The notes under the pieces are model-generated. The model was not told the DNA's origin. It saw only the letters and a program-made list of their open reading frames with translations, and made no database searches. This document shows, one piece after another, positions 44,879-53,906 of a stretch of DNA of 64,000 nucleotides. The position numbers were made by a program, and so were the translations under genes. Position 1 is the stretch's first letter; each line of letters begins with the position of its first letter. Source of the stretch: SXOA01 sp046593355 (GTDB taxonomy: Bacteria > Planctomycetota > Planctomycetia > Pirellulales > Pirellulaceae); the NCBI GenBank assembly GCA_046593355.1, contig JBKJNY010000185.1, positions 1 through 64,000 of the forward strand. Reading direction: 5' to 3'.

Positions 44879-45673
44879 ATGATGAAGCGTCCCGCGAAAC
44901 TTCTGTTTGTGGTGCCATTCTTGGCGGGCTTTAGTGACGTGGTGGCCGAGCAGCCCAGACCCGCTGCCGAACCAACGCCTGCCCGGCAGCTGCGCTATGT
45001 GCGACTGGAGGAAGATGTACCATCGCCTCCGCCGCCAGTTGTCATTGAGAACCAAGACCCTCTGCAGGCAGCTTCCGCCCCAGCAGTCCTGGACCGCGAA
45101 TGCTGTGAAGAAATGCAGGCCAGCTCGGCGAAACGTCCCAGATGGCAGCGCACCAAGAGCTGTCTGCAATACTCGCACTGGGGTTATGCCGATCAATTCC
45201 AGGTCCGTCCCTTTGGCACTTACGTCCGCTCGGCGGTTGACACCCAGGTCTCCAATGGCATTGCTGCCCAGTTGACCCTCTATCGATATGACTTTGTCGA
45301 TGTGACGGGGATCGTTTCCACAAAACTGAATTCCCATGGGCGAATCCGTCTGGTGCGGATGGCAGGCACGCTCGGTAGCTGTCCCTATCCCTTGAATATC
45401 GAGTACGATCAGGACCATCCCCAGGCCAACGAGGCCCGGCGGCAGCACGTTCTGGCCCAGCTCAAGCAGATCATGGGCGATGTCGCCGATGAGCAAGTCG
45501 TGGTTCGAATTCCTGTGGTCCGCGGACGCGATGCCGAGGAGGGGCTGTTGCTTTATCAGAACTTGCTGCACCAAGTGGAGCAGGGCCCGACTTCCAGTTC
45601 ATCGGGCGGTGGGCAAGGGGGCGCGACGAGTGGTAGTTCCGCATCCGCGGCGGTCTCCACTGGCGCACGCTAG
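44879..45673 (+). CDS. Exported protein of the Tad locus, unknown function
   Basis: The 264-residue protein has a signal peptide (LLFVVPFLAGFSDVVAEQ), a Pro-rich front and a middle domain (QYSHWGYADQFQVRPFGTYV, IAAQLTLYRYDFVDVTGIVS). It ends with a Ser/Gly tail. Its place between secretin and TPR lipoprotein genes suggests a periplasmic pilus partner, perhaps the counterpart of CpaD, but sequence support for that is lacking. Confidence 0.6.
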   Translation: MMKRPAKLLFVVPFLAGFSDVVAEQPRPAAEPTPARQLRYVRLEEDVPSPPPPVVIENQDPLQAASAPAVLDRECCEEMQASSAKRPRWQRTKSCLQYSHWGYADQFQVRPFGTYVRSAVDTQVSNGIAAQLTLYRYDFVDVTGIVSTKLNSHGRIRLVRMAGTLGSCPYPLNIEYDQDHPQANEARRQHVLAQLKQIMGDVADEQVVVRIPVVRGRDAEEGLLLYQNLLHQVEQGPTSSSSGGGQGGATSGSSASAAVSTGAR

Positions 45674-45741
45674 TGTTCATCGACCGCGGCGATCGACCCA
45701 TGAATGGCAGGGATGCCAGATTCACCGGACATAGGACAGTC

Positions 45742-46857
45742 ATGACACACCGTTCTTTCAACCAGCGCTTGTACGTTTTCCCCATAACTCTGGGGGCCTT
45801 GATGGCCGTCGCCGGATGTCAAGAGGTTCGGCAGCGTCTCTCCTGCGGCGAGCGTGCCAGCGAACCCAATATGCAGCCTGTCGCTCCCGTCGTATCTGGT
45901 ACGGGAAGGCGGGCGGCAACGTCGAAACTCGCAGCCACCAAAAGTCGCGATGCTGGTTTTGCGTCAGCCCGCGCCCACGAGCAGGGTCGCGTATTTAGCA
46001 AGGCGGCGACCGCCTACGAAGAAATCCTCAAGCAGCATCCTGATTTCTCCCCGGCCCATCACCGTCTGGCAATCGTGTACGAACGGCTGGGGAAGGATAG
46101 CTTGGCCCAAAAGCATTTCAAGTTGGCGCTGTCGCTTGCCCCCGAGAATGGCGACTTGCTGTGCGACTACGGCTATAGCCGCTATTTGCGAAACGACTTG
46201 GAAAGCGCTGAAGAAAACTTCCGCGCGGCCTTGTCGCTCAATCACGGGTTGAAACGGGCGCATGTAAACATGGGACTCGTTCAGGCCCGCACGGGGCGCG
46301 AAATCATGTCCCTCGACAGCTTTCGCGCGGCTGGTTGCAACGACAGTGAATGTCGCTCCAACCTGGCCTATGGACTGATGAAAGAGGAAAAGTGGGCGCA
46401 AGCTGCCCAGCAATTGCAGGTGGCTCTTTCGCAGAATCCCAGCTCAAAGATGTTGCAGGAGCGTATGCAGGAAGTCCAGGCGGTGATGGCCTCAGGTCGC
46501 ATTCCCAAGGCAAACGCCGCTCCTGCCGCCGTGGCCCAAGTTACTCCGGCCGCGGTAGCCCAAGTCGCTCCGAGTGCGGTAGCCCAAGTCGCCCCGGCTT
46601 TTATCCCGCAAGACATCATACCGCTAAAACTCGCCCCGATCGTCGATGCGAAGAGCAACAAGCAGGACGCTCCCATAGGCAGGCTGGTCGGTCCCAAGTC
46701 CACCCGGCTCCCGCCTACCAAGCCTATCGCCGTTGTCCCGAATGTTGCTGAACAACCCTCGGCGAAACCAGAATCGCCGTCCAACATTCCCAGTCAGCAA
46801 AGAGAAGTCACCCCTGCCTCCTTCAATGTCCCTCCCGTCATCGTCGACGCTCCTTGA
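45742..46857 (+). CDS. TadD-like TPR lipoprotein
   Basis: ATG 45742 gives a lipoprotein signal with lipobox VAGC. The 371-residue protein has several TPR units (AATAYEEILKQHPDFSPAHH, HFKLALSLAPENGDLLCDYG, LESAEENFRAALSLNHGLKR), then a Val/Ala/Pro repeat (three AAVAQV/SAVAQV units at about 46520-46590) and a disordered tail. TadD proteins help assemble or localise the secretin. An upstream start in the same frame would lack the signal at the front. Confidence 0.8.
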   Translation: MTHRSFNQRLYVFPITLGALMAVAGCQEVRQRLSCGERASEPNMQPVAPVVSGTGRRAATSKLAATKSRDAGFASARAHEQGRVFSKAATAYEEILKQHPDFSPAHHRLAIVYERLGKDSLAQKHFKLALSLAPENGDLLCDYGYSRYLRNDLESAEENFRAALSLNHGLKRAHVNMGLVQARTGREIMSLDSFRAAGCNDSECRSNLAYGLMKEEKWAQAAQQLQVALSQNPSSKMLQERMQEVQAVMASGRIPKANAAPAAVAQVTPAAVAQVAPSAVAQVAPAFIPQDIIPLKLAPIVDAKSNKQDAPIGRLVGPKSTRLPPTKPIAVVPNVAEQPSAKPESPSNIPSQQREVTPASFNVPPVIVDAP

Positions 46858-46945
46858 CCTTTCACTCTGCCGCCGGTAGCGCACATGCTAACCATGATCC
46901 GGTTCGCCGCGTCCTACCCGAGCGTCCCGTGTCAGTTGCCATCTA

Positions 46946-48137
46946 AGTAGGTCCGTAATTGAAGTTAAGCTGAGAACGGGAAATGGTTAGACTTCTTGCG
47001 GTTGGTTTTTGAATCCATTCGCAAGGAGGCGACTATGGCTGCCTGGGATTTGGGCGATGCTGCATGGGATGCGTTGGACGAGTTGCGGTTCTCCACGGAC
47101 GACGCGGATGTGTTCCGCAACGACGATGATTCTGATGACGGGTGTGGGGAGGACGAAGTTCGACATCGCGGAGGATTTGGGATGCAGTTCGGCGACGGTC
47201 GACAATGTGCGGAAACGGTACCGCCAGCGCGGCCTGGAAGGGTTGCAGCGCCGCAAACCGCCGAGCCGGCCGTCGCGGGCCACTCCCGAGTACCGCGCCT
47301 CCTTGCGGACAGCGGTCGAAACGCCGCCCCAAAGTTTGGGGTATGGCTTCAGCGTATGGTCGGCCAACCGTTTGGCCCAGCATCTGAAGAAAACGACAAA
47401 GATCGGGCTCAGCGACGATCGCGTGCGAACCCTCTTGGCCGAGGAAGGCTTCTCGTTCCAGCGGCCCAAGCACACGCTGAAAGGCAAACGGGACGAGGCG
47501 GCCTACGTGCAGGCCCGCGGCGAGCTGCAAACGCTGAAAAAAGGCCCTCCGCCAGAACGCTGGTGAAGTCCTGATCTTTCAGGACGAAGTCGAAATCCAT
47601 CGGCATTCGGCACTGGCTCGGATGTGGTCACGCGTGGGAAAACAACCGGAAGTGCCGGCCCCGGGAAAGAATGAAAAGAAAGTGGTCTACGGCGGCGTGG
47701 ACTACAAGACCGGCGTGCTGACTTATCTGATTGCGGACACGAAATGCGGTGCGACGTTCCTGCTGTTCTTGATCGCCCTGGTGAAGGCGTATGCCGGTCG
47801 CAAAATCCGTCTGGTGTGCGACAACGGCCGCTTCCATACCACCAAGGCAGTGCAGCAGTGGCTGAGCACCGGAACGAAATCGAAATCTATTGGCTACCCC
47901 CATACTCACCGAGCCTCAACCTGATCGAGAGATTGTGGGGGCACCTGAAACGCACCGTGCTGGCAAACGTGCTGTACCACAACCTTGGCGACCTCGTCGC
48001 CGCCTTCCGCAAAGGCGTCGCCCGCATCACCGGCAACCGAGACCACATGGGCTCTATGTGTGAACATGACGACCTGACCCAAGAAATCCAGGCCCAAGTC
48101 CGCAAACGAGCAGCGTAACTTTTTCCCCGGACCTACT
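46946..48137 (+). mobile_element. IS630-family insertion sequence, decayed
   Basis: The ends are the inverted repeats AGTAGGTCCG (46946-46955) and CGGACCTACT (48128-48137), each flanked by TA (46944-46945 and 48138-48139), the target duplication typical of IS630/mariner elements. The 1192-base length fits. It lies between the TadD-like gene and a methyltransferase gene whose stop codon it touches. Confidence 0.9.
47035..48118 (+). pseudogene. IS630 transposase with three frame breaks
   Basis: Starting at ATG 47035 after AGGAGG, the frame reads MAAWDLGDAAWDALDELRFS. It then shifts near 47120 to MILMTGVGRTKFDIAEDLGC, shifts at an A6 run near 47540 (removing one A restores KKALRQNAGEVLIFQDEVEI), and shifts again near 47868 to EHRNEIEIYWLPPYSPSLNL. 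The DDE residues are recognisable: QDE, CDNGRFHTT and NLIERLWGHLKR. A single recoding event could be natural in IS elements, but three changes make this a dead copy. Confidence 0.85.
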
Positions 48138-48796
48138 TAGACATCGCCTACCTGGAGTAGCGCCACGAAGTGAAGAGCGCGCCCGAAGAGCCAGTTTCCC
48201 CACCATGGATAGAGCTTCAGGTCTCGCGTAATCGATTGTGTCGTCAATTGCGCCGCTTGCCACTCCGTATTCCATTGCTCGGGAGTCAAGTAGTGATAGG
48301 GGAGTGCGACGCCATGAGGTGCGTTGCCGACGTAATCCATGAAACGGAGCGTCGCCCCCGCAAAAGCCCCCTGCAGAAAGTGGTCTTTGATGAGCACGTG
48401 ATGCCGAGCCACTCGGGCACCTTCGCGGAGCAGCGCCGATACGGAGTGGGTATGGTGCAGTACATCACAAAACATCACACAATCAAAGGAGTCGTCTCCA
48501 AAAGGGAGGTTCTGTCCATCGAAGGCCGATACCGAGATCGATGACTCGCTACGGGGCGCAACTTCGACCCCTTGAATCTGGATGTCGGGGCGCAACTCCA
48601 TGATCAAATGATCGATTTCACCGTCGCCGCAGCCGACATCCAGGACGCAGTGACCGGCGGGGACGAGGCGCGCGAAATGCTCGGCCAAGATTCGAGTACG
48701 TCGGCCTTGGACAAATCGCCCGTGAGCGGTTCCCAGCAAGCGCAATGGCTTACCCGGCAAATTGGCCTGAGCGGCGCTATCGTTTGCGGCCGACAT
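48137..48796 (-). CDS. Class I SAM-dependent methyltransferase (UbiE/Methyltransf_11-like)
   Basis: The start MSAANDSAAQANLPG overlaps the upstream gene's end by 20 bases. The 219-residue protein has motif I VLDVGCGDGEIDHLI, an acidic strand IQGVEVAP, and FDGQNLPFGDDSFDCVMFCD then VLHHTH, as in small-molecule methyltransferases. It ends GDV followed by TAA, which spans the IS630 end and target TA. It belongs to the glycan-type cluster that reads leftward. Confidence 0.85.
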   Translation of the reverse strand: MSAANDSAAQANLPGKPLRLLGTAHGRFVQGRRTRILAEHFARLVPAGHCVLDVGCGDGEIDHLIMELRPDIQIQGVEVAPRSESSISVSAFDGQNLPFGDDSFDCVMFCDVLHHTHSVSALLREGARVARHHVLIKDHFLQGAFAGATLRFMDYVGNAPHGVALPYHYLTPEQWNTEWQAAQLTTQSITRDLKLYPWWGNWLFGRALHFVALLQVGDV

Positions 48797-49475
48797 AGCT
48801 GAGCTTTCCCCAGCCGATCGAACGGCGTTCGCTGGCAAACACTCTGTCCAGAGCGTGCAGGATCGCAGCGTTTGATTCAAGCCAGTTGTTGTAGGTAACC
48901 TTCTCTCGTTCGATCATGGTGGCAAGAGCGTTCAAACGGGGCCAAAGGTGGCTAAGGGGTGTGATTTTACACGCTGCATGCACAAGGCGAAGGAACGGCG
49001 TTAACCAAGGTTCCACGGCGATAAAGCGGCCTTCGTCACGGAGTATTCTGTGGGATTCTCCCAAGACGCTGCTAAGGTCTCCGGGAATGTCGCTCAAATG
49101 ATGCAAGCCCCCTTGGACAATCACGATGTCAAAACTGCCATCCGCAAATGGAAGGGCTCGTCCGTCGGCGACGTAGAGCATCGCGTTTCCTGCGAACTGC
49201 TCCAGCAATCGCTCCGAGAGGTCTACTCCAGTTAAATCGTCGAACCCCATGCCCTCCAGGGCATGCAGCCCGTTTCCGCGACCACAGAAAAGCTCGACAA
49301 TACGCGACGACCGGGGCCATTGCTCAGCCCCTAGTGCCAGTAGCCGATTTCGAAACTTGCGAATCTCTTGCTCGGGCGACTCGAACCGGAGATAGGCCGC
49401 TTCCCAAATCTCATCGCAGCAAGTGATGGGCTCGCAGGCGCGAATGATTTGGGAGCGGGGTCTCGACGATGCCAT
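48777..49475 (-). CDS. Class I SAM-dependent methyltransferase
   Basis: The start MASSRPRSQIIRACEPITCC gives 232 residues. Motif I is IVELFCGRGNGLHALEG, followed by GVDLSERLL, DGRALPFADGSFDIVIVQGG and LHHL. The C-terminal part (HRILRDEGRFIAVEPWLTPF) is a typical cap. It lies between a glycosyltransferase and another methyltransferase, so it may modify a lipid-linked or surface glycan. Confidence 0.85.
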   Translation of the reverse strand: MASSRPRSQIIRACEPITCCDEIWEAAYLRFESPEQEIRKFRNRLLALGAEQWPRSSRIVELFCGRGNGLHALEGMGFDDLTGVDLSERLLEQFAGNAMLYVADGRALPFADGSFDIVIVQGGLHHLSDIPGDLSSVLGESHRILRDEGRFIAVEPWLTPFLRLVHAACKITPLSHLWPRLNALATMIEREKVTYNNWLESNAAILHALDRVFASERRSIGWGKLSYVGRKR

Positions 49476-49498
49476 CTGATTCCCTGGATCTTTCGTAG

Positions 49499-50728
49499 TT
49501 AGCGCCCGTCGAGTCCTAGCATGCTGCATAGGAAGCTGCGGAAAACGATTCCCATTCCAAGTACCGCGAACGTGACTCCCGGCACGACGAGCCTCATCGT
49601 CGAAGCATAGTCGAGTCGTCCCAAGCCAGCCTGAAACCAAGTCGCAGCTGCCCAAGTCACCAGGCCGAGACCCAGAATGACTGACGAAAAGCCCAATAGC
49701 GCGCCGCGTTCCAGCGTGAAGATTCGAAAGAAGGCGTCCGAGCGCGCCGTCAAAGGACGAAGACCCTGTTTGGCCGCAAACACCGTCGTGAGCACCGCAA
49801 AAGACGCGGCTTGTTCCCCCAAAAGCAGGCACATGCTGGCGACCAGCAAAGTGTGCGCATCAAATGTCACGCCCGAGATTTGAAATCCAGGCAAAGCGAT
49901 CGCATAGCCCATCACACCCACAAGCATCAGCAGCAAGCCTGGATACCAGAACAGCCAACGTGGCGAGAAAAGCAGAAAGAAGCGGAGAGTTCGCCAGCCG
50001 TCGCGAAAGGTGCGAAGGTGCGGCCGACCCAGTTTGCGGCCGTCCGGCCAGAGTGTAATTGGGACTTCGGTGATCCGTTCATCGAACAAACTCGCCTTGA
50101 TGATCATCTCGGTTGCGAACTCCATCCCGGTGCAATGCAGCGACAGTCGCGTGTAGAGTGCTTTCGAAAAGCCGCGCATCCCGCAATAGATATCATGAAC
50201 GGGCGATCGAAACATGAAGCGGGCCATCAGCGTGAAAAGGGGGTTGCCCAACCAGCGATGTAGCCACGGCATTGCGCCCGGCTGTACCGTACCGCCGCCT
50301 TTCCCAGGGAGTCGGCAACCCTGGACAAGATCGTAGCCCTCACGGAGTTGGTCCACAAACTTGGGGATCTCACGAAAATCGTAACTGTCGTCAGCGTCTC
50401 CCATGATGACAAACTTGCCGGCGGCTGCTTGAATACCGCCCATCAGCGCGCTACCGTATCCCTTCTCGGGCACGGGGACGACTGTCGCGCCGCAGCGATG
50501 GGCAATCTCGATCGATCCGTCCGTACTCCCGTTGTCCGCCACGATTACTTCGCCTTGGATCCCGTGCTGCCTCAGCGTTTCGACGGCTTTGGTGACGCAG
50601 ATCCCAATCGTCTCGTGCTCGTTTAAGCAGGGCATGACAACGGAAACCTCGACCGGTCCCTTGCTTGCTGGCCGCGAGGCGGGTTCGGGCTTCTCCACAG
50701 GTGAATTCACCGTAGTCACAGTCAACAA
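49499..50728 (-). CDS. Family 2 glycosyltransferase (dolichol-phosphate mannosyltransferase type) with membrane tail
   Basis: The 409-residue protein has a GT-A domain: VSVVMPCLNEHETIGICVTK, ADNGSTDGS, GDADDSYDF (the DxD-like metal site) and a DIYCGMRGFSK segment. Hydrophobic helices follow at about 255-285, 295-325, 340-365 and 375-400. It should transfer a sugar from a nucleotide donor to a polyprenyl phosphate. The membrane glycosyltransferases next to it would use that lipid-linked sugar. Confidence 0.9.
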   Translation of the reverse strand: MLTVTTVNSPVEKPEPASRPASKGPVEVSVVMPCLNEHETIGICVTKAVETLRQHGIQGEVIVADNGSTDGSIEIAHRCGATVVPVPEKGYGSALMGGIQAAAGKFVIMGDADDSYDFREIPKFVDQLREGYDLVQGCRLPGKGGGTVQPGAMPWLHRWLGNPLFTLMARFMFRSPVHDIYCGMRGFSKALYTRLSLHCTGMEFATEMIIKASLFDERITEVPITLWPDGRKLGRPHLRTFRDGWRTLRFFLLFSPRWLFWYPGLLLMLVGVMGYAIALPGFQISGVTFDAHTLLVASMCLLLGEQAASFAVLTTVFAAKQGLRPLTARSDAFFRIFTLERGALLGFSSVILGLGLVTWAAATWFQAGLGRLDYASTMRLVVPGVTFAVLGMGIVFRSFLCSMLGLDGR

Positions 50729-50807
50729 CCTTGGTTATAGAACGATTTCCACCTTGAGACTTTTCGCGGCACGACCAACCCGAACAGTTCCGAAAGTCCC
50801 GATGATA

Positions 50808-52058
50808 TTACCCAGCAGCGGCGACATCGCCAACGGGCGGGTGAGCCTCGGCCGCTCCCTTTGACCTTCGCTGGCTCAGGAGTATCAGGTCAATCAGCAA
50901 CGCCACGTGACAGAGAGCTAAGAGAGGCATACCCGCGGCGTCGAAAAAGGGCTTCGCATACCTGGTCGCCATCCACAACGCCAGCAGGTACCAGATGGAC
51001 CGGGCCGGCCGCGCCCCGAGCATCAGGCGAAGGGGAAGTGCAAGCCAAACGACGTCATAATGGTAAAAGTGGGGAGCAACCAGGCCCGCGGCAACGAGCC
51101 AAAGAAATACAGACTCAGGCTTCAACTCTTTCAAGCCGCGATCAAACAGCAGGCCATAGCCGATCAGGGCCACGATCGGCAGGGTAACGAGGGCCGCCCA
51201 CGGCCAACCTCCCGCGCGATTCACCGAGTGGGTTATCGTCAGGAGACTGCACGACCAATCTGGGCGATACCAGGTGTTGTGCTGGTACTCGCCCGTGCCG
51301 CGGACAATGTCGATAAATCCGCTCCAAACTTCTCTGGGTGTGGACAAGAAACAGATTCCCCAGAGCAATACAAATCCAAGGGTCATCCCGCCCAGCGCAA
51401 TCCATCTGGTCCGCAGCGCGGCCAGTGGAGCCAGCAGGAATAACGTCGGCTTGAGGGTGAAAATCGAGAGGAGGAGACCTGCCACGAAGGGTCTCTTTGC
51501 CCGGCAGGCTGCAACCGATAGGGCTAAGAGGAGAAGCCACAGGGAACCTTTTTGGCCTGCTCGCCAGCCTTCATACAAGGGCGGAAACAAGACGAACACA
51601 GACCAGAAGAAAATCGCCAGGCGCGTCCTGCTCGTGCTTGGAGAGACGCAGTAATTCTCGATGATGTAGACCGCCACGGGATATGCCAACACAATCAGCG
51701 CCATCCAGACCCATACCGCCGCCCGGTAATTCAGCAGCGAAAACGGCCGCAGCAGCCAATAATAGGGAGGCGGATAGACGGGAGGATAAAAGCCATGCTT
51801 GTCCCAGGCGAATCCCAGACGCTCCGGGGAATGTTGCCAGGCCGCGAACGCCTTCAGGTCATAAAGATCGCGCCCCTGCTCGGAGCGCAGCATGTCCGCG
51901 CCCGCCCATTCCTGAATGAAGTCTCCCCCAAAGGGTTTGGTCTCATCCGGGTCGTGCCAATGCAGTGAGGGCGTGGTTGCAAAAATGCGGCCAAACGCGA
52001 TCGCGACGGCTATGGCGGTAATCGCCATCAGAACCCGATTGGAATGAGTGGTTTGCAT
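50808..52058 (-). CDS. Polytopic membrane glycosyltransferase, GT87/DUF2029-like
   Basis: The 416-residue protein has about ten membrane helices. Its first loop carries GGDFIQEWAGADMLRSEQGR and DLYD, then FYPPVYPPPYYWLLRPFSLL, the DF.. and YPP motifs of polyprenyl-phosphate-mannose-dependent GT87 enzymes. It lies between the GT2 and GT39-like genes, which fits a pathway that adds sugars outside the cytoplasmic membrane. Confidence 0.8.
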   Translation of the reverse strand: MQTTHSNRVLMAITAIAVAIAFGRIFATTPSLHWHDPDETKPFGGDFIQEWAGADMLRSEQGRDLYDLKAFAAWQHSPERLGFAWDKHGFYPPVYPPPYYWLLRPFSLLNYRAAVWVWMALIVLAYPVAVYIIENYCVSPSTSRTRLAIFFWSVFVLFPPLYEGWRAGQKGSLWLLLLALSVAACRAKRPFVAGLLLSIFTLKPTLFLLAPLAALRTRWIALGGMTLGFVLLWGICFLSTPREVWSGFIDIVRGTGEYQHNTWYRPDWSCSLLTITHSVNRAGGWPWAALVTLPIVALIGYGLLFDRGLKELKPESVFLWLVAAGLVAPHFYHYDVVWLALPLRLMLGARPARSIWYLLALWMATRYAKPFFDAAGMPLLALCHVALLIDLILLSQRRSKGAAEAHPPVGDVAAAG

Positions 52059-52104
52059 CCACAGTCCTCTGATTCCGTAATCGATTCGAAACCACCCAGC
52101 GGCA

Positions 52105-53799
52105 TCAAAAGGGATTCTCGGTGCCCGTCGCGTCGATTGGCTGAAGGCGTAACGGATCGCAGTCGGGCTCGAGCAACCAGATGCGGCGACCTTGAAAATG
52201 CCTGATCAGGCCAACATTCTGGCCGTCCCCCATGTCGCGCGCCCAGACGAGATCCTGGCAATCAATATTCGCTCTATTGTAGACCCATTCCGCATCGGGA
52301 TTGTGATGCTCGAGATCATAGCGCACGAGAACCAGGTGAAGGCCCCCCAAGGACTCGAGAGAGGAGATGACCGCTTCCCGTCGTTCGACCACTTCACTGT
52401 GCTGGAGCGAGTATCGCGCAATACCAACCGCAAAGCTGAGAATGGAGATGACGAGAACCGCCGTCACCAGGACTATCCCCGCCTGCCTTCCCGCGACTCG
52501 ATATTCGGCCAACTTCTGCAGCAGAATCACCTCCGCCAAGATGATGGTCGTCGACAGCGGTGCAGCGTAGTGCGGTAGGAACCAAAGGCAAGGGACCATC
52601 CCTAACCACTGGAGGCACAGCAGCACAGACGTCAGTTGAAAGACGCGATTCCGACACGCAGCGGATAGACTCAATATAGTGATCAGAAATGTCGGTCCAG
52701 CGGCAAAGCCGAAGAGTTGCAGCGATTTGATCGCTGCGAAGCGAGGCAGACTTGCTCGTGCGTCGGCAATGGCCTTGGCCGCAGTTCCCTTTACGGGATC
52801 TTCATAAAAGCGTTCCATAACCCAATGCCGGTACTCCTTGGTCGCACCCTTTTCTTGCCAGGAAAAGAACGACAGCGAATTGTACGTGCGCTCATGCATT
52901 GCGTAGGGCATTGTCAAAACATCTCCCGTTACGGCAATGTTGTAGGCACACATTGCGGCGCCCGTCGCCAATAGCACGCCTAGCATGGCCGTGATCGCTC
53001 CCAGGCGTTCTCGCCAGCCTCTGGCAAAGACATGGAAGAGCATCCACATCATGACCGGTACGGCCAGGACCAAACCTTCAAAGGGACGAGAGTTCGCCAG
53101 AATCGCCAGCCCAGCACCGACCGCCAGTCCAGCTACCACGCTGGGGCGGTCGTTGGTGCGAGCCGCCCCCCCCACCAGTAAAGCAGCCCCACAGGCGGCG
53201 GCCATTCCGCCCCAATAACTGGCGATCCAATAGAATGGTCCGTAGCCAGTTGCCGGCAACAGGACGCCAAACCGTAGGATCGGGATAGCCCCGCCCAGCA
53301 GCGCCCAGGGGGACGGGACAAATGCCCGCAGCATCCAATAGGTTGCCGCACACATCATCACGGCGGAAATCCATACCCCGACAATCGGCTGCCAAATGAC
53401 CTGTCCCAATGCCAGCAACATGCTTTGGGCCGGAGGATATTTCCCCTGATAGGTCGGCTGATGGATGACGTGAAAGGTTTCAAAATGCTGCCAGTGCGGA
53501 TGCGTCGGGTTCGTAAGCCTCCCGCTGGCAAACGTATCGGCCGATAACAGGTACGCGAACTCGTCGTGAAATACCGGTGTGGGAAATCGGATGGCGGCAA
53601 GCAACACGCAGACTGCCAAAGTCCCCACCGTCAACGCCGCGTAACATCGGCGATCCAACTTGGCGAAGGAGGATAGAGCACCGCCGATATCGCGAAGCCT
53701 ATTGGTCAGCTTCTCGGGAACAACAACTGCGAGGACCGCTGCGAGGAGAATCCCCAACACCTCGATGGTCAGCGTCAGTTGTAACAAAAGCAGATCCAT
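52105..53799 (-). CDS. Polytopic membrane protein, GT39/ArnT-like
   Basis: ATG 53799 gives MDLLLLQLTLTIEVLGILLA. The 564-residue protein has over ten membrane helices and an acidic first external loop (PTPVFHDEFAYLLSADTFAS), the DE-containing motif of GT39/GT83-type transferases, followed by GKYPPAQSMLLALGQ. The C-terminal soluble part (HLVLVRYDLEHHNPDAEWVY) resembles the periplasmic end of such proteins. Acceptor and sugar are unknown. Confidence 0.75.
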   Translation of the reverse strand: MDLLLLQLTLTIEVLGILLAAVLAVVVPEKLTNRLRDIGGALSSFAKLDRRCYAALTVGTLAVCVLLAAIRFPTPVFHDEFAYLLSADTFASGRLTNPTHPHWQHFETFHVIHQPTYQGKYPPAQSMLLALGQVIWQPIVGVWISAVMMCAATYWMLRAFVPSPWALLGGAIPILRFGVLLPATGYGPFYWIASYWGGMAAACGAALLVGGAARTNDRPSVVAGLAVGAGLAILANSRPFEGLVLAVPVMMWMLFHVFARGWRERLGAITAMLGVLLATGAAMCAYNIAVTGDVLTMPYAMHERTYNSLSFFSWQEKGATKEYRHWVMERFYEDPVKGTAAKAIADARASLPRFAAIKSLQLFGFAAGPTFLITILSLSAACRNRVFQLTSVLLCLQWLGMVPCLWFLPHYAAPLSTTIILAEVILLQKLAEYRVAGRQAGIVLVTAVLVISILSFAVGIARYSLQHSEVVERREAVISSLESLGGLHLVLVRYDLEHHNPDAEWVYNRANIDCQDLVWARDMGDGQNVGLIRHFQGRRIWLLEPDCDPLRLQPIDATGTENPF

Positions 53800-53906
53800 G
53801 CCGGATGATTTACATTGCGGAATAAGGCCGTAACCACTCAAGATCAGGCTGGCCCAACAACGTCCCTAGAACCGGCGGGCCGCAAGAGGCAGGTAGCTCG
53901 GGGGCC

